DNA of 64,000 bases. Source: Pseudonocardiaceae bacterium YIM PH 21723 (lineage in GTDB: Bacteria > Actinomycetota > Actinomycetes > Mycobacteriales > Pseudonocardiaceae). The translations under genes were made by a program, and so were the position numbers. The notes beneath the pieces are model-generated. The model made no database searches and was not told the DNA's origin. It saw only the letters and a program-made list of their open reading frames with translations. The stretch's first letter is position 1; every line of letters begins with the position of its first letter. Positions 8,254-17,218 of this stretch are shown here, one piece after another. Location of the stretch: the NCBI GenBank assembly GCA_003600225.1, contig QZFT01000028.1, positions 1 through 64,000 on the forward strand, in the 5' to 3' direction.

Positions 8254-9102
8254 ATGCTGACAACCATTCCCGAGGTGTTCATCGGATCCGAGCTGGTAGA
8301 GGCGGGGCTCCTCGGCCGAGGGCAGCTCCGGAGCTCGGAATTCCGCCGGCTGATCCACGGGGTGTACTGCCGTGCCGACCTGCCCCGCAGCCATGAACTG
8401 AAGTGCCGTGCCATGGCGCTCGTCGCGCCGCCGGAAGCCGTACTCACCGGGAGGTCGGCGGCGACTATCCGCGGAGCGGATCTGGCGAAGGAATCCGACC
8501 GAGTACAAATGATCGTGACGAAACATCGTCCCAGCATCCGCAGGGACAGCGAGGCCTGGTCCGTTCGCATACACGACAGTGAATGCGAACCATGGAATCA
8601 AATTCGAATCGCAACACCGGAACGAACCGCATTCGACCTACTCAGGCGAAAGCCCTTGCGTATGGCCATAGCGGACACCGACGTGCTGGTGCGGACTGGG
8701 GTAACGTCCAAAACCACCATCGAGAGGTATCTACAAGACTGTGAGCACCTCGGTTCCGGACATGCGCGTTACGCACTTGGTCTGGTCGATCCCCGAGCCG
8801 AATCCCGCCCAGAGTCCGAGCTGAGGGTGGTGTTCTGGGTCGCAGGTCTGCGCCCAATACCCCAGTGGAACCTGTGGCACAACGGAGTGTTCGTCGGCCG
8901 GATCGATCTGGCATTCCCGGAAGAGCGACTGGCCGTCGAATACGAGGGAGCCTGGCATGGGGAACCTATGCAGTTCAGATCGGATGAGCGGCGCCGAGAC
9001 GCGATTCGCGCTGCGGGCTGGACCGTGCTGGTGATCACTGCCGAACAGCTATATCAATCCCCGGAAACCATCGTTCCAGTCGTGCAGAGCCTGCTTTCCT
9101 GA
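8254..9102 (+). CDS. AbiEi-like / DUF559 endonuclease-domain protein
   Basis: A 282-aa protein. The N-terminal half resembles the winged-helix/antitoxin region of AbiEi-type proteins (a stretch around FRRLIHGVYCRAD). The C-terminal part is a DUF559/Vsr-like PD-(D/E)XK nuclease fold: ESELR, then FVGRIDLAFPEERLAVEYEG, then RRDAIRAAGWTVLVIT. The ATG at 8254 is preferred over an in-frame ATG at 8176 because the latter overlaps the palindrome; GGGAGA precedes 8254. The base composition is lower in GC than the neighbours, with many A-ending codons, which suggests transfer. No AbiEii toxin partner is adjacent. It could be a solitary regulator, a nuclease or a defence remnant. Confidence 0.8.
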   Translation: MLTTIPEVFIGSELVEAGLLGRGQLRSSEFRRLIHGVYCRADLPRSHELKCRAMALVAPPEAVLTGRSAATIRGADLAKESDRVQMIVTKHRPSIRRDSEAWSVRIHDSECEPWNQIRIATPERTAFDLLRRKPLRMAIADTDVLVRTGVTSKTTIERYLQDCEHLGSGHARYALGLVDPRAESRPESELRVVFWVAGLRPIPQWNLWHNGVFVGRIDLAFPEERLAVEYEGAWHGEPMQFRSDERRRDAIRAAGWTVLVITAEQLYQSPETIVPVVQSLLS

Positions 9103-9106
9103 CCGG

Positions 9107-9130
9107 GAACAGTTTCCATGGAATCTGTTC
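9107..9130. promoter_or_regulatory. Imperfect palindrome GAACAG-TTTCCATGGAA-type downstream of DUF559 gene
   Basis: GAACAGTTTCCA followed by TGGAATCTGTTC: 11 of 12 base pairs match around the same TTTCCATGGAA core as the 8162-8191 palindrome. It lies 4 bp after the DUF559 stop and overlaps the last codons of the convergent LuxR gene. It may act as a bidirectional terminator stem or as a second binding site. Confidence 0.6.
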
Positions 9131-9722
9131 ATCCGGGGGTGGGGGGCCAGGTTTCCGGGTGCAGGACGCCCAGGGTGTAGGCGCGGGCGACGAGGGCGGT
9201 GCGGTTGGGGACGGTGAAGCGGTCGCACAGGCGGGCCAGGTGGTAGTTCACCCCGTCGACGGTGAGGCCGACCTGCCGGGCGACGGTGCTCGTGGTGGCG
9301 CCCGCGGCGACCAGGGCCAGGATCTCCGACTCCCGGGGGGACAGTGCAGGCGGCCGGCGGCGGTCCGGATCCCGGTGCAGGGTGACGAGCAGCGCGCCGT
9401 ACTCGAACTCCGGGTCCTCCACCGGTTCCACGATCGCCTCGCCGGTCCGGGTACCCGCCCAGCTCACCCGCAACCGGTACTGGGAGCGGCGCCGCTTGAG
9501 TAGGTCGAACACCATCCGGTGCGCCGCATCCGGGTCCTCCGGACGCACGAGATCCAGGGCTTTCTGGAACTCCAGTTCACTGGGCCTGCGCCCGAGTTCA
9601 CTGGCAAGCGCCCGGTTGACCAGCAGAATCAGCCCGTGCACGGTCATGATGAGTGTCGGAACCGGTGCCCGGTCCAGCACCGCCAGGAAGCGGTTGCGCC
9701 ACTTGACCTCTTCGGTTGCCAC
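9129..9722 (-). CDS. PAS-LuxR type transcriptional regulator
   Basis: A 197-aa protein. The N-terminal PAS-like sensor (about 5-110; VLDRAPVPTLIMTVHGLILLVN) is fused to a C-terminal LuxR helix-turn-helix (about 130-190; LSPRESEILALVAAGATTSTVARQ split around the recognition helix). This layout is known from PimM-type activators. The GTG at 9722 is chosen because AGGGGGAG sits 4 bases upstream; the frame extends 5 codons further. It is transcribed divergently from the P450-reductase fusion across 114 bp holding a 7-bp inverted repeat, so that fusion is its likely target. Confidence 0.85.
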   Translation of the reverse strand: MATEEVKWRNRFLAVLDRAPVPTLIMTVHGLILLVNRALASELGRRPSELEFQKALDLVRPEDPDAAHRMVFDLLKRRRSQYRLRVSWAGTRTGEAIVEPVEDPEFEYGALLVTLHRDPDRRRPPALSPRESEILALVAAGATTSTVARQVGLTVDGVNYHLARLCDRFTVPNRTALVARAYTLGVLHPETWPPTPG

Positions 9723-9774
9723 GGCTCCCCCTAGCACAACGGCTGATCACGGTTCCGCAGCGAACGACGGACTC

Positions 9775-9794
9775 GACTACACGATTCTGTAGTC
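9775..9794. promoter_or_regulatory. Inverted repeat GACTACA-N6-TGTAGTC in the luxR/P450 intergenic region
   Basis: A perfect 7-bp dyad with a 6-bp spacer between divergent genes, about midway between the two starts (9722 and 9837). It is a candidate binding site for the PAS-LuxR protein. Confidence 0.5.
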
Positions 9795-9836
9795 CATCCG
9801 GCGCTACGTCGAGCCGAGCCGCGTCACGCTGGTGAC

Positions 9837-12770
9837 ATGAGCGCGATCATCACCGAGCGGGCGCCGAGTGTCCTCGACGACCCGGAGCGGTATCTGCCGA
9901 TCATCGATCTCTCGGGACCACCACTCCCGTTCCTGGGGCGACTGGCACTGACCAACGGCACCGAGCCGCTCTACGCGGACCGGTTCCCCGGCTTCTATCA
10001 GCTGCGCACCGGCTCGCACGCCGTGGTCGACGAACTCTGCGACGAGACCCGGTTCACCAAGGCCGTCGGCAAGGGACTGCAGGAGATCCGGCCCCTCGCC
10101 GGCGACGGCCTGTTCACCGCCTTCAACGACGAGCCCAACTGGCAACGCGCGCATGACCTGCTGCTGCCCAGTTTCGCGATGAGCAACATGCGCATGTACC
10201 ACCCGACCATGCTCACCGTCGCGCAGCGGATGATCCGCGCCTGGGACGCCGCCGCCGAGGCGGGCAGGCCGGTCGAGGTGGCCGAGGACGCCACCCGGAT
10301 GACCCTGGACACCATCGGACTGGCCGGCTTCGGCTACGACTTCGGTTCGTTCGACCGGGAGCAGCCCCACCCGTTCGTGGACGCCATGGTCGGCGCGCTG
10401 TCCCACGCGCAGCGCAGGATCATCGCTCCGTCCACTGTGGATGAGGAGCAGTTCCAGCGGGATCTGGCGACCCAGTTCGAGATCGTGGACCAGGTCATCG
10501 CCGAGCGCCTGAACAGCGGCGACACCCGCACCGACGATCTGCTGGGCCTCATGCTGAACGCCCCGCAGGAGCAGCGGCTGTCCCTGGAGAACATCCGCTA
10601 CCAGGTGATCACCTTCCTGATCGCCGGGCACGAGACCACCTCCGGCGCGCTCTCCTTCGCGCTGTACAACCTGGCCCGCAACCCGACCGCGCTGCGCCTG
10701 GCGCAGGCCGAGGTGGACGCGTTGTGGGGCGACGACCCCGATCCGGAACCGTCCTATTCGGACGTCGCCAAGCTGCGCTATGTCCGGCAGTGCCTGGACG
10801 AATCGCTGCGGCTGTGGCCCACCGCGGCCGGCTTCGTCCGGGAGGCCAGGCAGGACACCGTGCTGGCCGGGCGGTATCCGCTGCGCGCCGGGGATCCGGT
10901 GGTGGTGAGTTCCGTGCTGCTGCACCGGGATCCGGTGTGGGGCGACAACGTCGAGGACTTCGACCCGGGCCGCTTCTCCCCCGAGGCCATCGCCGCGCGG
11001 CCCGCCAACGCGTTCAAGCCGTTCGGCACCGGCGAGCGGGCGTGCATCGGCCGCCAGTTCTCCCTCCATGAATCGGTGATGCTGCTCGGCATGCTGATCC
11101 ACCGGTACCGGTTCATCACCGACCCGGCCTACCAGCTGACGATCAAGCAGACGCTGACCATCAAGCCCGAGGGGTTCGAGCTCACGCTCATCCCGCGCAC
11201 CCCGGCCGACCGGGCCGCCAACCGCACGGCGCTGAATGTCCTCCCCCAGCCGCAGGATCAGCAGGGTCCGCAGGTCACGGGCACGGTGGCCACCGGTCTG
11301 ACCATCGCGTACGGCTCCAACCTGGGCAGCTGCGCGGAGTACGCCGCCCAGCTCGCCGAGACCGCCGCCGAACTGGGTGTCGAGGCCCGGCAGGTGACGT
11401 TGAACGAGCTCGCCGGGGACCTGGGCACCGATCCGCTGCTGGTGATCACCGCCTCGTACAACGGCCAGCCCACCGACGATGCCGACGAGTTCGTCCGGTG
11501 GCTGACCGAAGCGTCCGATGCGGACGTTCCCGCGTTCGCCGTGCTGGGCGTCGGCGACCGCGGCTGGGCCGCCACCTACCAGCGGATTCCCACGCTGATC
11601 GATCGGCGGCTGGGCGAACTGGGCGGACGACGGCTGCTGGATCGCGGCGAGGTGGACCAGGCGGCCGATTCGGCCAGTGCGGTGCTGGACTTCGCGACCA
11701 ACTACCGCGCGGTGCTGCTCGCCGAGTTCGGCGAGTCGCGTGCGCCCATCCAGTCACGGGCGGCCACACCGGAGTTCCGGGCGATGACCGTGGTGGAGTC
11801 CTACGACATGGCGCCGAACGGCAGGCCGAAGCGGTTCGTCCGGCTCCAGCTCCCGTCCGATGTGGACTACCAGACGGCCGATCACCTGGTGGTGCTGCCG
11901 GAGAACGACCCGGCGGTCGTCCAGACCACCGCCCGCGCGCTCGGCGTCCCGGCCACGCACCTGAGCACCAGGGAACTGGGGGACCGCCTGACCGGACGGC
12001 AGCTGACCCGGCTGGCCGAGCTGAGCCCGTGCCCGCCGGACCAGCCCCGGATTCTGGCCATCGAACCGGGCACCGTCAACCTGGCCGACCTGGCGGGCCG
12101 GTTCCCGGCGCTGCGCGAGGCCCTGACCTGGCCGGTGCTCCTGGACCTGCTGCCCCCGCTGCGACCCCGCACCTACTCGATCTCCTCATCCCCGCGCCGG
12201 GATCCCCGGCACGTGGACCTGATGGTCTCGCTGCTGCCCGGCGGCACCGGCTCCACCCACCTGAATAGGATCCAGTCCGGTGATGTCGTACTGGCCAGGG
12301 TGGCGCCCTGCCGCAAGGTCTTCCGGATGGACCACACCGTCCCGGTGATCATGGTCAGTGCGGGCACCGGCCTGGCTCCGTTCCGCGGCGCCATCGCCGA
12401 CCGGACCCCGGAGGCGCCGCCCGCGCTGTGCTACTTCGGCTGCGACGGTCCCGAGCTGGACTACCTGCACCGGGCGGAGCTGGAGGCGTCCGACGCGGTG
12501 TCCATGCGCCCGACGTTCAGCGCCGCCCCGGAGAACGGTCACCTGTTCGTGCAGCACCGCATCACCGCCGAGGCCGGCGAGGTGTGGGCGCTGCTGGAGC
12601 AGGGCGCCAAGGTCTACGTCTGCGGCGACGGGGCACGCATGGCGCCCGGCGTGCGCGCCGCGTTCCAGGAGATCTACCAGGGGTTCACCGGGGAGGACGG
12701 CGAGACCTGGCTCAAGCAGCTGATCGCCGACGGCCGGTACGTGGAGGATGTGTATTCGGGACCTCAGTAA
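9837..12770 (+). CDS. Self-sufficient cytochrome P450 / NADPH-P450 reductase fusion (CYP102/BM3-like)
   Basis: A 977-aa fusion. The P450 domain (about 1-450) has the I-helix AGHETTSG and the heme loop FGTGERACIGRQF with its cysteine at about 403. The FMN-binding flavodoxin domain (about 485-640) starts with IAYGSNLGSCAEYAAQ. The FAD/NADPH domain (about 660-977) shows RTYSISSSP, SAGTGLAPFRG and YVCGDGARMAPGV. The enzyme is expected to hydroxylate or epoxidise fatty acids or similar substrates without separate redox partners. It is about 70 aa shorter than P450 BM3. An amino-acid permease gene follows after 65 bp. Confidence 0.95.
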   Translation: MSAIITERAPSVLDDPERYLPIIDLSGPPLPFLGRLALTNGTEPLYADRFPGFYQLRTGSHAVVDELCDETRFTKAVGKGLQEIRPLAGDGLFTAFNDEPNWQRAHDLLLPSFAMSNMRMYHPTMLTVAQRMIRAWDAAAEAGRPVEVAEDATRMTLDTIGLAGFGYDFGSFDREQPHPFVDAMVGALSHAQRRIIAPSTVDEEQFQRDLATQFEIVDQVIAERLNSGDTRTDDLLGLMLNAPQEQRLSLENIRYQVITFLIAGHETTSGALSFALYNLARNPTALRLAQAEVDALWGDDPDPEPSYSDVAKLRYVRQCLDESLRLWPTAAGFVREARQDTVLAGRYPLRAGDPVVVSSVLLHRDPVWGDNVEDFDPGRFSPEAIAARPANAFKPFGTGERACIGRQFSLHESVMLLGMLIHRYRFITDPAYQLTIKQTLTIKPEGFELTLIPRTPADRAANRTALNVLPQPQDQQGPQVTGTVATGLTIAYGSNLGSCAEYAAQLAETAAELGVEARQVTLNELAGDLGTDPLLVITASYNGQPTDDADEFVRWLTEASDADVPAFAVLGVGDRGWAATYQRIPTLIDRRLGELGGRRLLDRGEVDQAADSASAVLDFATNYRAVLLAEFGESRAPIQSRAATPEFRAMTVVESYDMAPNGRPKRFVRLQLPSDVDYQTADHLVVLPENDPAVVQTTARALGVPATHLSTRELGDRLTGRQLTRLAELSPCPPDQPRILAIEPGTVNLADLAGRFPALREALTWPVLLDLLPPLRPRTYSISSSPRRDPRHVDLMVSLLPGGTGSTHLNRIQSGDVVLARVAPCRKVFRMDHTVPVIMVSAGTGLAPFRGAIADRTPEAPPALCYFGCDGPELDYLHRAELEASDAVSMRPTFSAAPENGHLFVQHRITAEAGEVWALLEQGAKVYVCGDGARMAPGVRAAFQEIYQGFTGEDGETWLKQLIADGRYVEDVYSGPQ

Positions 12771-12835
12771 GTTTGCGAACCCATGCTTCCACCCCGTATG
12801 TATGTCTCCGGGGGCACTCAATGACGAGGGGGAAC

Positions 12836-14272
12836 ATGGCTACGAATCTGGGTTCCGGAAGCGGGATCTTCCGGCGTAAACCGGTCGATCAGATCATGAA
12901 GGAGGGGGCACCGAGCGGGCTGGATCGCTCGCTCGGGCTCTGGCAGCTCACCGCGATCGGCGTCGGCGGCATCATCGGCGCGGGTATCTTCACCCTGGCG
13001 GGCAGCGTGGCCCACGGCGACCCCGCTCGCGGGATCCCCGGGGTCGGCCCGGCGGTGCTGATCTCGTTCCTGATCGCCGGCATCGCCAGTGCTGCGGCCG
13101 CGTTCTCCTACGCCGAGTTCGCCGGCCTCATCCCGCGATCCGGCTCCGCCTACACCTACGGCTACGCGGTGCTCGGCGAGATCGTCGGCTGGTTCATCGG
13201 CTGGGACCTGCTGCTGGAGTACACGGCGATCGTGTCCGTGGTGGCGATCGGCATCTCCGGCTACTTCAGCTTCCTGCTCGGTGAGCTGGGCGTGCACCTG
13301 CCCGCCTGGATGCTGGGGGCGCCAGGCACCGGCGACGGACACCGGGTGGACCTGTTCGCCATGCTGCTGTGCCTGTTCATCGCGTTCCTGCTGAACCGGG
13401 GCATGAAGGCCGCGGCCCGCTGGGAGACGGCGATGGTGGCACTGAAGGTGGCCATCGTGCTGGTCGTGGTGGGGGTCGGCGTGTTCTACGTGAACACGGC
13501 CAACTATCACCCGTTCGCGCCCGCCGGATTCTCCGGGGCCCTGACCGGGGCGGCGACGGTGTTCTTCGCGGTGTTCGGCTACGACGCGATGTCCACCGCT
13601 GCCGAGGAGTCGAAGGACGCGCAGCGGCACATGCCCAAGGCGATCATGTACTCGCTCGCCATCTCCATGGTGCTGTACGTGGCGGCCTGCCTGGTGCTGA
13701 CCGGCATGCAGAACTACACCCAGATCGACCCGAAGAGCGGCTTCTCCACGGCGTTCCAGTCGGTGGGCCTGAACGGCCTGGCCACCGTGCTGGCGGCCGG
13801 AGCGATCATCGGCATCCTGACGGTGCTGTTCACCTTCATGATGGGTGCCTCCCGGGTCGGCTTCTCGATGAGCCGGGACGGCCTGCTGCCGCAGTGGTTC
13901 GCCAAGGTGCACCCGGAGCGGCAGGTGCCCACCCGGATGACCTGGGTGCTGGGCATCGCCTCCGCGCTGATCGCCGGGCTGCTGCCGATCAGCGAGGCAG
14001 CCGAGCTGACGAACATCGGCATCCTGCTGGCCTTCGCGGTGGTCTGCGTCGCGGTGATCGTGCTGCGTTACCGGCGGCCCGAACTGCCGCGCACGTTCCG
14101 CACCCCCGGCATGCCGTTCGTGCCGGCCATCGGCGTGATCGCCTCGCTATGGCTGATCACCTACCTGGAATGGGTCACCTGGGTGCGGTTCGCGGTCTGG
14201 TTCCTCATCGGCCTGGTCATCTACCTGGCCTACGGGAAGCGGAAGTCAGCCCTGGCCCAGCCAGGTGCGTAA
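12836..14272 (+). CDS. APC-family (cationic) amino-acid permease
   Basis: A 478-aa membrane protein with about 12 predicted segments. The first, TAIGVGGIIGAGIFTLAG, carries the GxGIxGAGIF signature of APC/CAT transporters, which exchange or import amino acids. The ATG at 12836 is chosen because GAGGGGGA lies 4 bases upstream; an in-frame ATG at 12821 is less well placed. It follows the P450 fusion by 65 bp on the same strand. Its tail overlaps the convergent monooxygenase gene by 27 bp. Confidence 0.92.
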   Translation: MATNLGSGSGIFRRKPVDQIMKEGAPSGLDRSLGLWQLTAIGVGGIIGAGIFTLAGSVAHGDPARGIPGVGPAVLISFLIAGIASAAAAFSYAEFAGLIPRSGSAYTYGYAVLGEIVGWFIGWDLLLEYTAIVSVVAIGISGYFSFLLGELGVHLPAWMLGAPGTGDGHRVDLFAMLLCLFIAFLLNRGMKAAARWETAMVALKVAIVLVVVGVGVFYVNTANYHPFAPAGFSGALTGAATVFFAVFGYDAMSTAAEESKDAQRHMPKAIMYSLAISMVLYVAACLVLTGMQNYTQIDPKSGFSTAFQSVGLNGLATVLAAGAIIGILTVLFTFMMGASRVGFSMSRDGLLPQWFAKVHPERQVPTRMTWVLGIASALIAGLLPISEAAELTNIGILLAFAVVCVAVIVLRYRRPELPRTFRTPGMPFVPAIGVIASLWLITYLEWVTWVRFAVWFLIGLVIYLAYGKRKSALAQPGA

Positions 14273-15751
14273 GGCCGTCGCCAGGCCGTCCTCGCCGACC
14301 CAGGCGAGATAGCCGTCCGGGCGGATGAACGCGAGCAACGGCTGGTCCTCGAACCCGGTCGGCCGCGCGGTCACCACCGTGATCCGGTCCGCCCACGGCT
14401 CGGCGACAGGGGTGTCGCCGAGCAGGACGGCCCGCCCCTCGCGGAAGTGCTCCGCGAGGGTGCTGCCGTCGGTGAGCGGAAGATCCGGAACCCGGTGTCC
14501 GATCAGTGGATGGTCGCCGGGCAACTCGTAGTGCTGCCAGGCGCCACCGATCTTCAACACTACATAGGTCGCGGCGTCCGGCGTGTCGAACACCTCGGTG
14601 AGGATCGCGCGTAGGGCATCCGCCCGGGGGCCACGCGCCGCGCTCAGCTCGGTCTGCGCCAGGCTCCACCGCTGCACCCACTCGCCGATCGGGTGTCGTT
14701 CCGTGGTGTAGCTGTCCAGCAGCGAGTCCGACGCCGATCCGCGCGCCACCGCGGCCAGTTTCCAGCCGAGATTGACCGCGTCGCCGATACCCAGGTTCAG
14801 GCCCTGGCCACCGGCCGGGGAATGGACGTGTGCGGCGTCGCCACACAGCAGCACCCGGCCCCGCCGGTAGGTCGTCGCCTGCCGGGTCGTATCGGTGTAC
14901 CGGCCGGCGACGTGCACGCGGATGACCGTCACATCGGTCCCACTGACACGGCGCAGCCGGGCCTGCACCTCCTCGGCGGTGACCGGCGCGTCGCGGTCCT
15001 CCGGCGTGACGTCGTACTCGACGGTGTGTACCCGAGGCGGCCCGTCACCGTCGGCCCAGCCACCCACGACGTAGCAGCCGTGGGCGCCGTCCTGCCAGCC
15101 ACCGATCACCAGCTTCTCCGGGTCGGCGATGTCCACGACCGCCTGGCAGCCGGTGAACACCGGGTCGACGCCGGCGAATTCGAACCCGGCCAGCCGGCGC
15201 ACGGTGCTCCGTCCGCCATCGGCGCCGACCAGCCAGGCACAGCGGACGGTGTCCTGTCCGATATGGACAGTCACCCCGCTCTCGTCCTCCTCGAAGCCGG
15301 TGACCGCCACCCCACGCCGCACCTCGACACCCAACCCGGCAGCCCGGCGGGCCAGAATCGCCTCCAGGTCGGCCTGCACGACGAGACCCGCGCCGAGGAA
15401 CTCGTCACCGGGCTCCGGGGGCCTCAACCGCGCCGCATCGATCGGGATCCCGGCGAAGTGACCGACGAAGACGGCCGGCTGCTCCTCCCCCGCATCCACC
15501 TGCTCCGGTGGCGGGGTGTTCGCCCCGAACCACCAAATGGCGGCCCGTTCGACCTCGCCCAGCAGCCCACGCAGTCGCAGCGCGTGCGCCGTGGGCTGGT
15601 TGATTCCCCGCGCACCCATGGACCCGTATCGGGATTGCGGGGTCTCCGCCTCCCGTTCCACCACCAGCGTCCGGGCACCGCCCAGCCCGAGTTCACCGGC
15701 CAGCATCAGCCCCGCCGGACCTGCTCCCGCCACCACCACGTCGTAGTCCAT
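14246..15751 (-). CDS. FAD-dependent aromatic monooxygenase (rifampicin/polyketide hydroxylase type)
   Basis: A 501-aa class A flavoprotein monooxygenase. Features are GAGPAGLMLAGELG near the N-terminus (FAD Rossmann), DGGRSTVRRLAG (NADPH/FAD DG region, about 180), GRVLLCGDAAHVHSPAGG at about 295 (GD motif) and a C-terminal thioredoxin-like domain (about 400-501). Relatives hydroxylate aromatic polyketides or inactivate rifamycins and tetracyclines. The ATG at 15751 follows GGGGGCGAT. The divergent TetR gene 90 bp away is the probable repressor. Detoxification of an aromatic drug is the best inference. Confidence 0.9.
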   Translation of the reverse strand: MDYDVVVAGAGPAGLMLAGELGLGGARTLVVEREAETPQSRYGSMGARGINQPTAHALRLRGLLGEVERAAIWWFGANTPPPEQVDAGEEQPAVFVGHFAGIPIDAARLRPPEPGDEFLGAGLVVQADLEAILARRAAGLGVEVRRGVAVTGFEEDESGVTVHIGQDTVRCAWLVGADGGRSTVRRLAGFEFAGVDPVFTGCQAVVDIADPEKLVIGGWQDGAHGCYVVGGWADGDGPPRVHTVEYDVTPEDRDAPVTAEEVQARLRRVSGTDVTVIRVHVAGRYTDTTRQATTYRRGRVLLCGDAAHVHSPAGGQGLNLGIGDAVNLGWKLAAVARGSASDSLLDSYTTERHPIGEWVQRWSLAQTELSAARGPRADALRAILTEVFDTPDAATYVVLKIGGAWQHYELPGDHPLIGHRVPDLPLTDGSTLAEHFREGRAVLLGDTPVAEPWADRITVVTARPTGFEDQPLLAFIRPDGYLAWVGEDGLATALRTWLGQG

Positions 15752-15796
15752 ATCGCCCCCAACGAAACCCGGAACAATGTTCTCAGTAACTGCACG

Positions 15797-15812
15797 GTAG
15801 CCAACTGGGTAC
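15797..15812. promoter_or_regulatory. Candidate TetR operator GTAnCCAnnTGGnTAC
   Basis: An imperfect 16-bp dyad in the 90-bp gap between the divergent monooxygenase and TetR genes: the outer GTA/TAC and inner CCA/TGG match. It is positioned where a repressor could cover both promoters. Confidence 0.45.
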
Positions 15813-15840
15813 AGTGTTCGCAATATCCTGAGGAGGATCG

Positions 15841-16557
15841 TTGGACCCGGTGATCTGGATGCGTCCCGAACAGGGAACGCGGGGCCCGAAAGCGAGCTAC
15901 AGCCGGCGGGATGTCGCCGTCGCCGGGGTGCGCATCGCCGACGCCGAGGGTCTGGCGGCGGTGACCATGCGGCGGATCGCCGCCGAACTCGGCTCCGGGA
16001 CCACCTCACTGTACCGGTACGTGTCCAAGAAGGACGATGTACTGGAGCTGATGGTCGACGAGGTCATGGGCGAACTGCGCGGCACCACGCTGTCCGGTGC
16101 CTGGCGGGCCGACCTGGACATGATCGCCCGCGCGCTGCGCGACCTCGCACTGCGGCATCCCTGGCTGCCCACGCTGTCCTCTGGCAGGCAGAACCACGGC
16201 CCGAACAGTCTGTGGTGGCTGGAACTGACGTTCGCGGTTTTCGACGGGATGGACCTGGAAACCGACGAGATGCTGGCCGGCCTCGGCACGCTGTCCTCGT
16301 TCGTACTCGGCCACGTGCTGGGCGAACTCGGCGATCAGGAGGCCGCCCGCCGATCCGGACTGACCCACGATCAGTGGATGGAGCAACAGGGCGAGTACGG
16401 ACCCACGGTCATCGCCAGCGGCCTGTATCCCCGGTTCACCAGGGTGATCATCGAGGCGGAGACCCCACACGCCGCCGATCGCCAGGAACGTGGCTTCGAG
16501 GCAGGGCTGAACAGGGTGCTGGACGGTCTCGCCGCCCACCTCCCACAGCAGGGGTGA
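15841..16557 (+). CDS. TetR-family transcriptional regulator
   Basis: A 238-aa protein. The helix-turn-helix is at about residues 22-65 (VAVAGVRIADAEGLAAVTMR, then LGSGTTSLYRYVSKKDDVLELM), with a TetR-type C-terminal ligand domain. The start is ambiguous: TTG at 15841 has AGGAGG 4 bases upstream, while in-frame GTG 15850 and ATG 15859 are further away. TTG is kept. It is divergent from the flavin monooxygenase gene, the usual arrangement of a drug-responsive repressor and its detoxifying enzyme. Confidence 0.9.
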   Translation: MDPVIWMRPEQGTRGPKASYSRRDVAVAGVRIADAEGLAAVTMRRIAAELGSGTTSLYRYVSKKDDVLELMVDEVMGELRGTTLSGAWRADLDMIARALRDLALRHPWLPTLSSGRQNHGPNSLWWLELTFAVFDGMDLETDEMLAGLGTLSSFVLGHVLGELGDQEAARRSGLTHDQWMEQQGEYGPTVIASGLYPRFTRVIIEAETPHAADRQERGFEAGLNRVLDGLAAHLPQQG

Positions 16558-16596
16558 CCCGGCCTACCGGGAACGGAGGCCGGGTCACCGCGGCCA

Positions 16597-17094
16597 CTAG
16601 CACATCGCGGGTCGCATGATGTTGTCCTTGCTACCCCAGCTGGCACAGGTACCGGACGAGTGGGCGTACCAGTCGTGGCCGAACTCGTGCGCGGCCAGCA
16701 GTGCCACGTCCCGAACCTGGCTGGGCGCCAGGAGGATCTTCTGTCCGTTGCTCCAGTTGCAGCCCACCGCTTGCACGCCGCCGCAGTCGAACTGCTGGCT
16801 CTGGCAGGAGACCGGGGTACCGCCGCCCTCGGTCATGCCTTCCCAGGTCGCGGCACCCTGACGGATCTGGTTCGCATACGACGCGCAGGACGCGGTGATC
16901 GTGTAGCTCCGCTTGCTCGGCACCGGGTAGGCGTTCGCGCCCCGCACACCCAGCGGGGTGTCACCCTTGCCCTGGAGCACAGTGGTGGCGTGTGCGCCGC
17001 CATGCCCGTGGTCGTGGTCGTGCTCCTCTCCGGCGACGGGCGCGGCTCCGGTGGTCAGGGCCAGGACAGCGGCCAGCACAAGGATCTTCATCAT
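16597..17094 (-). CDS. Secreted snapalysin-like small zinc metalloprotease
   Basis: A 165-aa precursor. The signal peptide (about 1-21) is followed by a His-rich segment (EEHDHDHGHGGAH), then a small domain with four to six cysteines. HEFGHDWYAHSSGTC at about 135-150 holds the HExxH zinc motif. The sequence after it (SGTC, then DNIMRPAMC) resembles M7 snapalysins, but the third ligand, Asp in snapalysin, appears to be a His here, and two residues are missing. It probably cleaves peptides outside the cell. The His-rich leader may bind metal. The ATG at 17094 follows AGAGGTG. Confidence 0.75.
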   Translation of the reverse strand: MMKILVLAAVLALTTGAAPVAGEEHDHDHGHGGAHATTVLQGKGDTPLGVRGANAYPVPSKRSYTITASCASYANQIRQGAATWEGMTEGGGTPVSCQSQQFDCGGVQAVGCNWSNGQKILLAPSQVRDVALLAAHEFGHDWYAHSSGTCASWGSKDNIMRPAMC

Positions 17095-17218
17095 CGAATG
17101 TCACCTCTCTGAGCAGGGGCGACCCACACCGCTGGACAGGGATGGTGGCGAGGCCTCGTCCGCAGGCGACTGACGCGGACGATTCGCGGATTCAAGCACG
17201 CTTCACCTGGATTTCACC

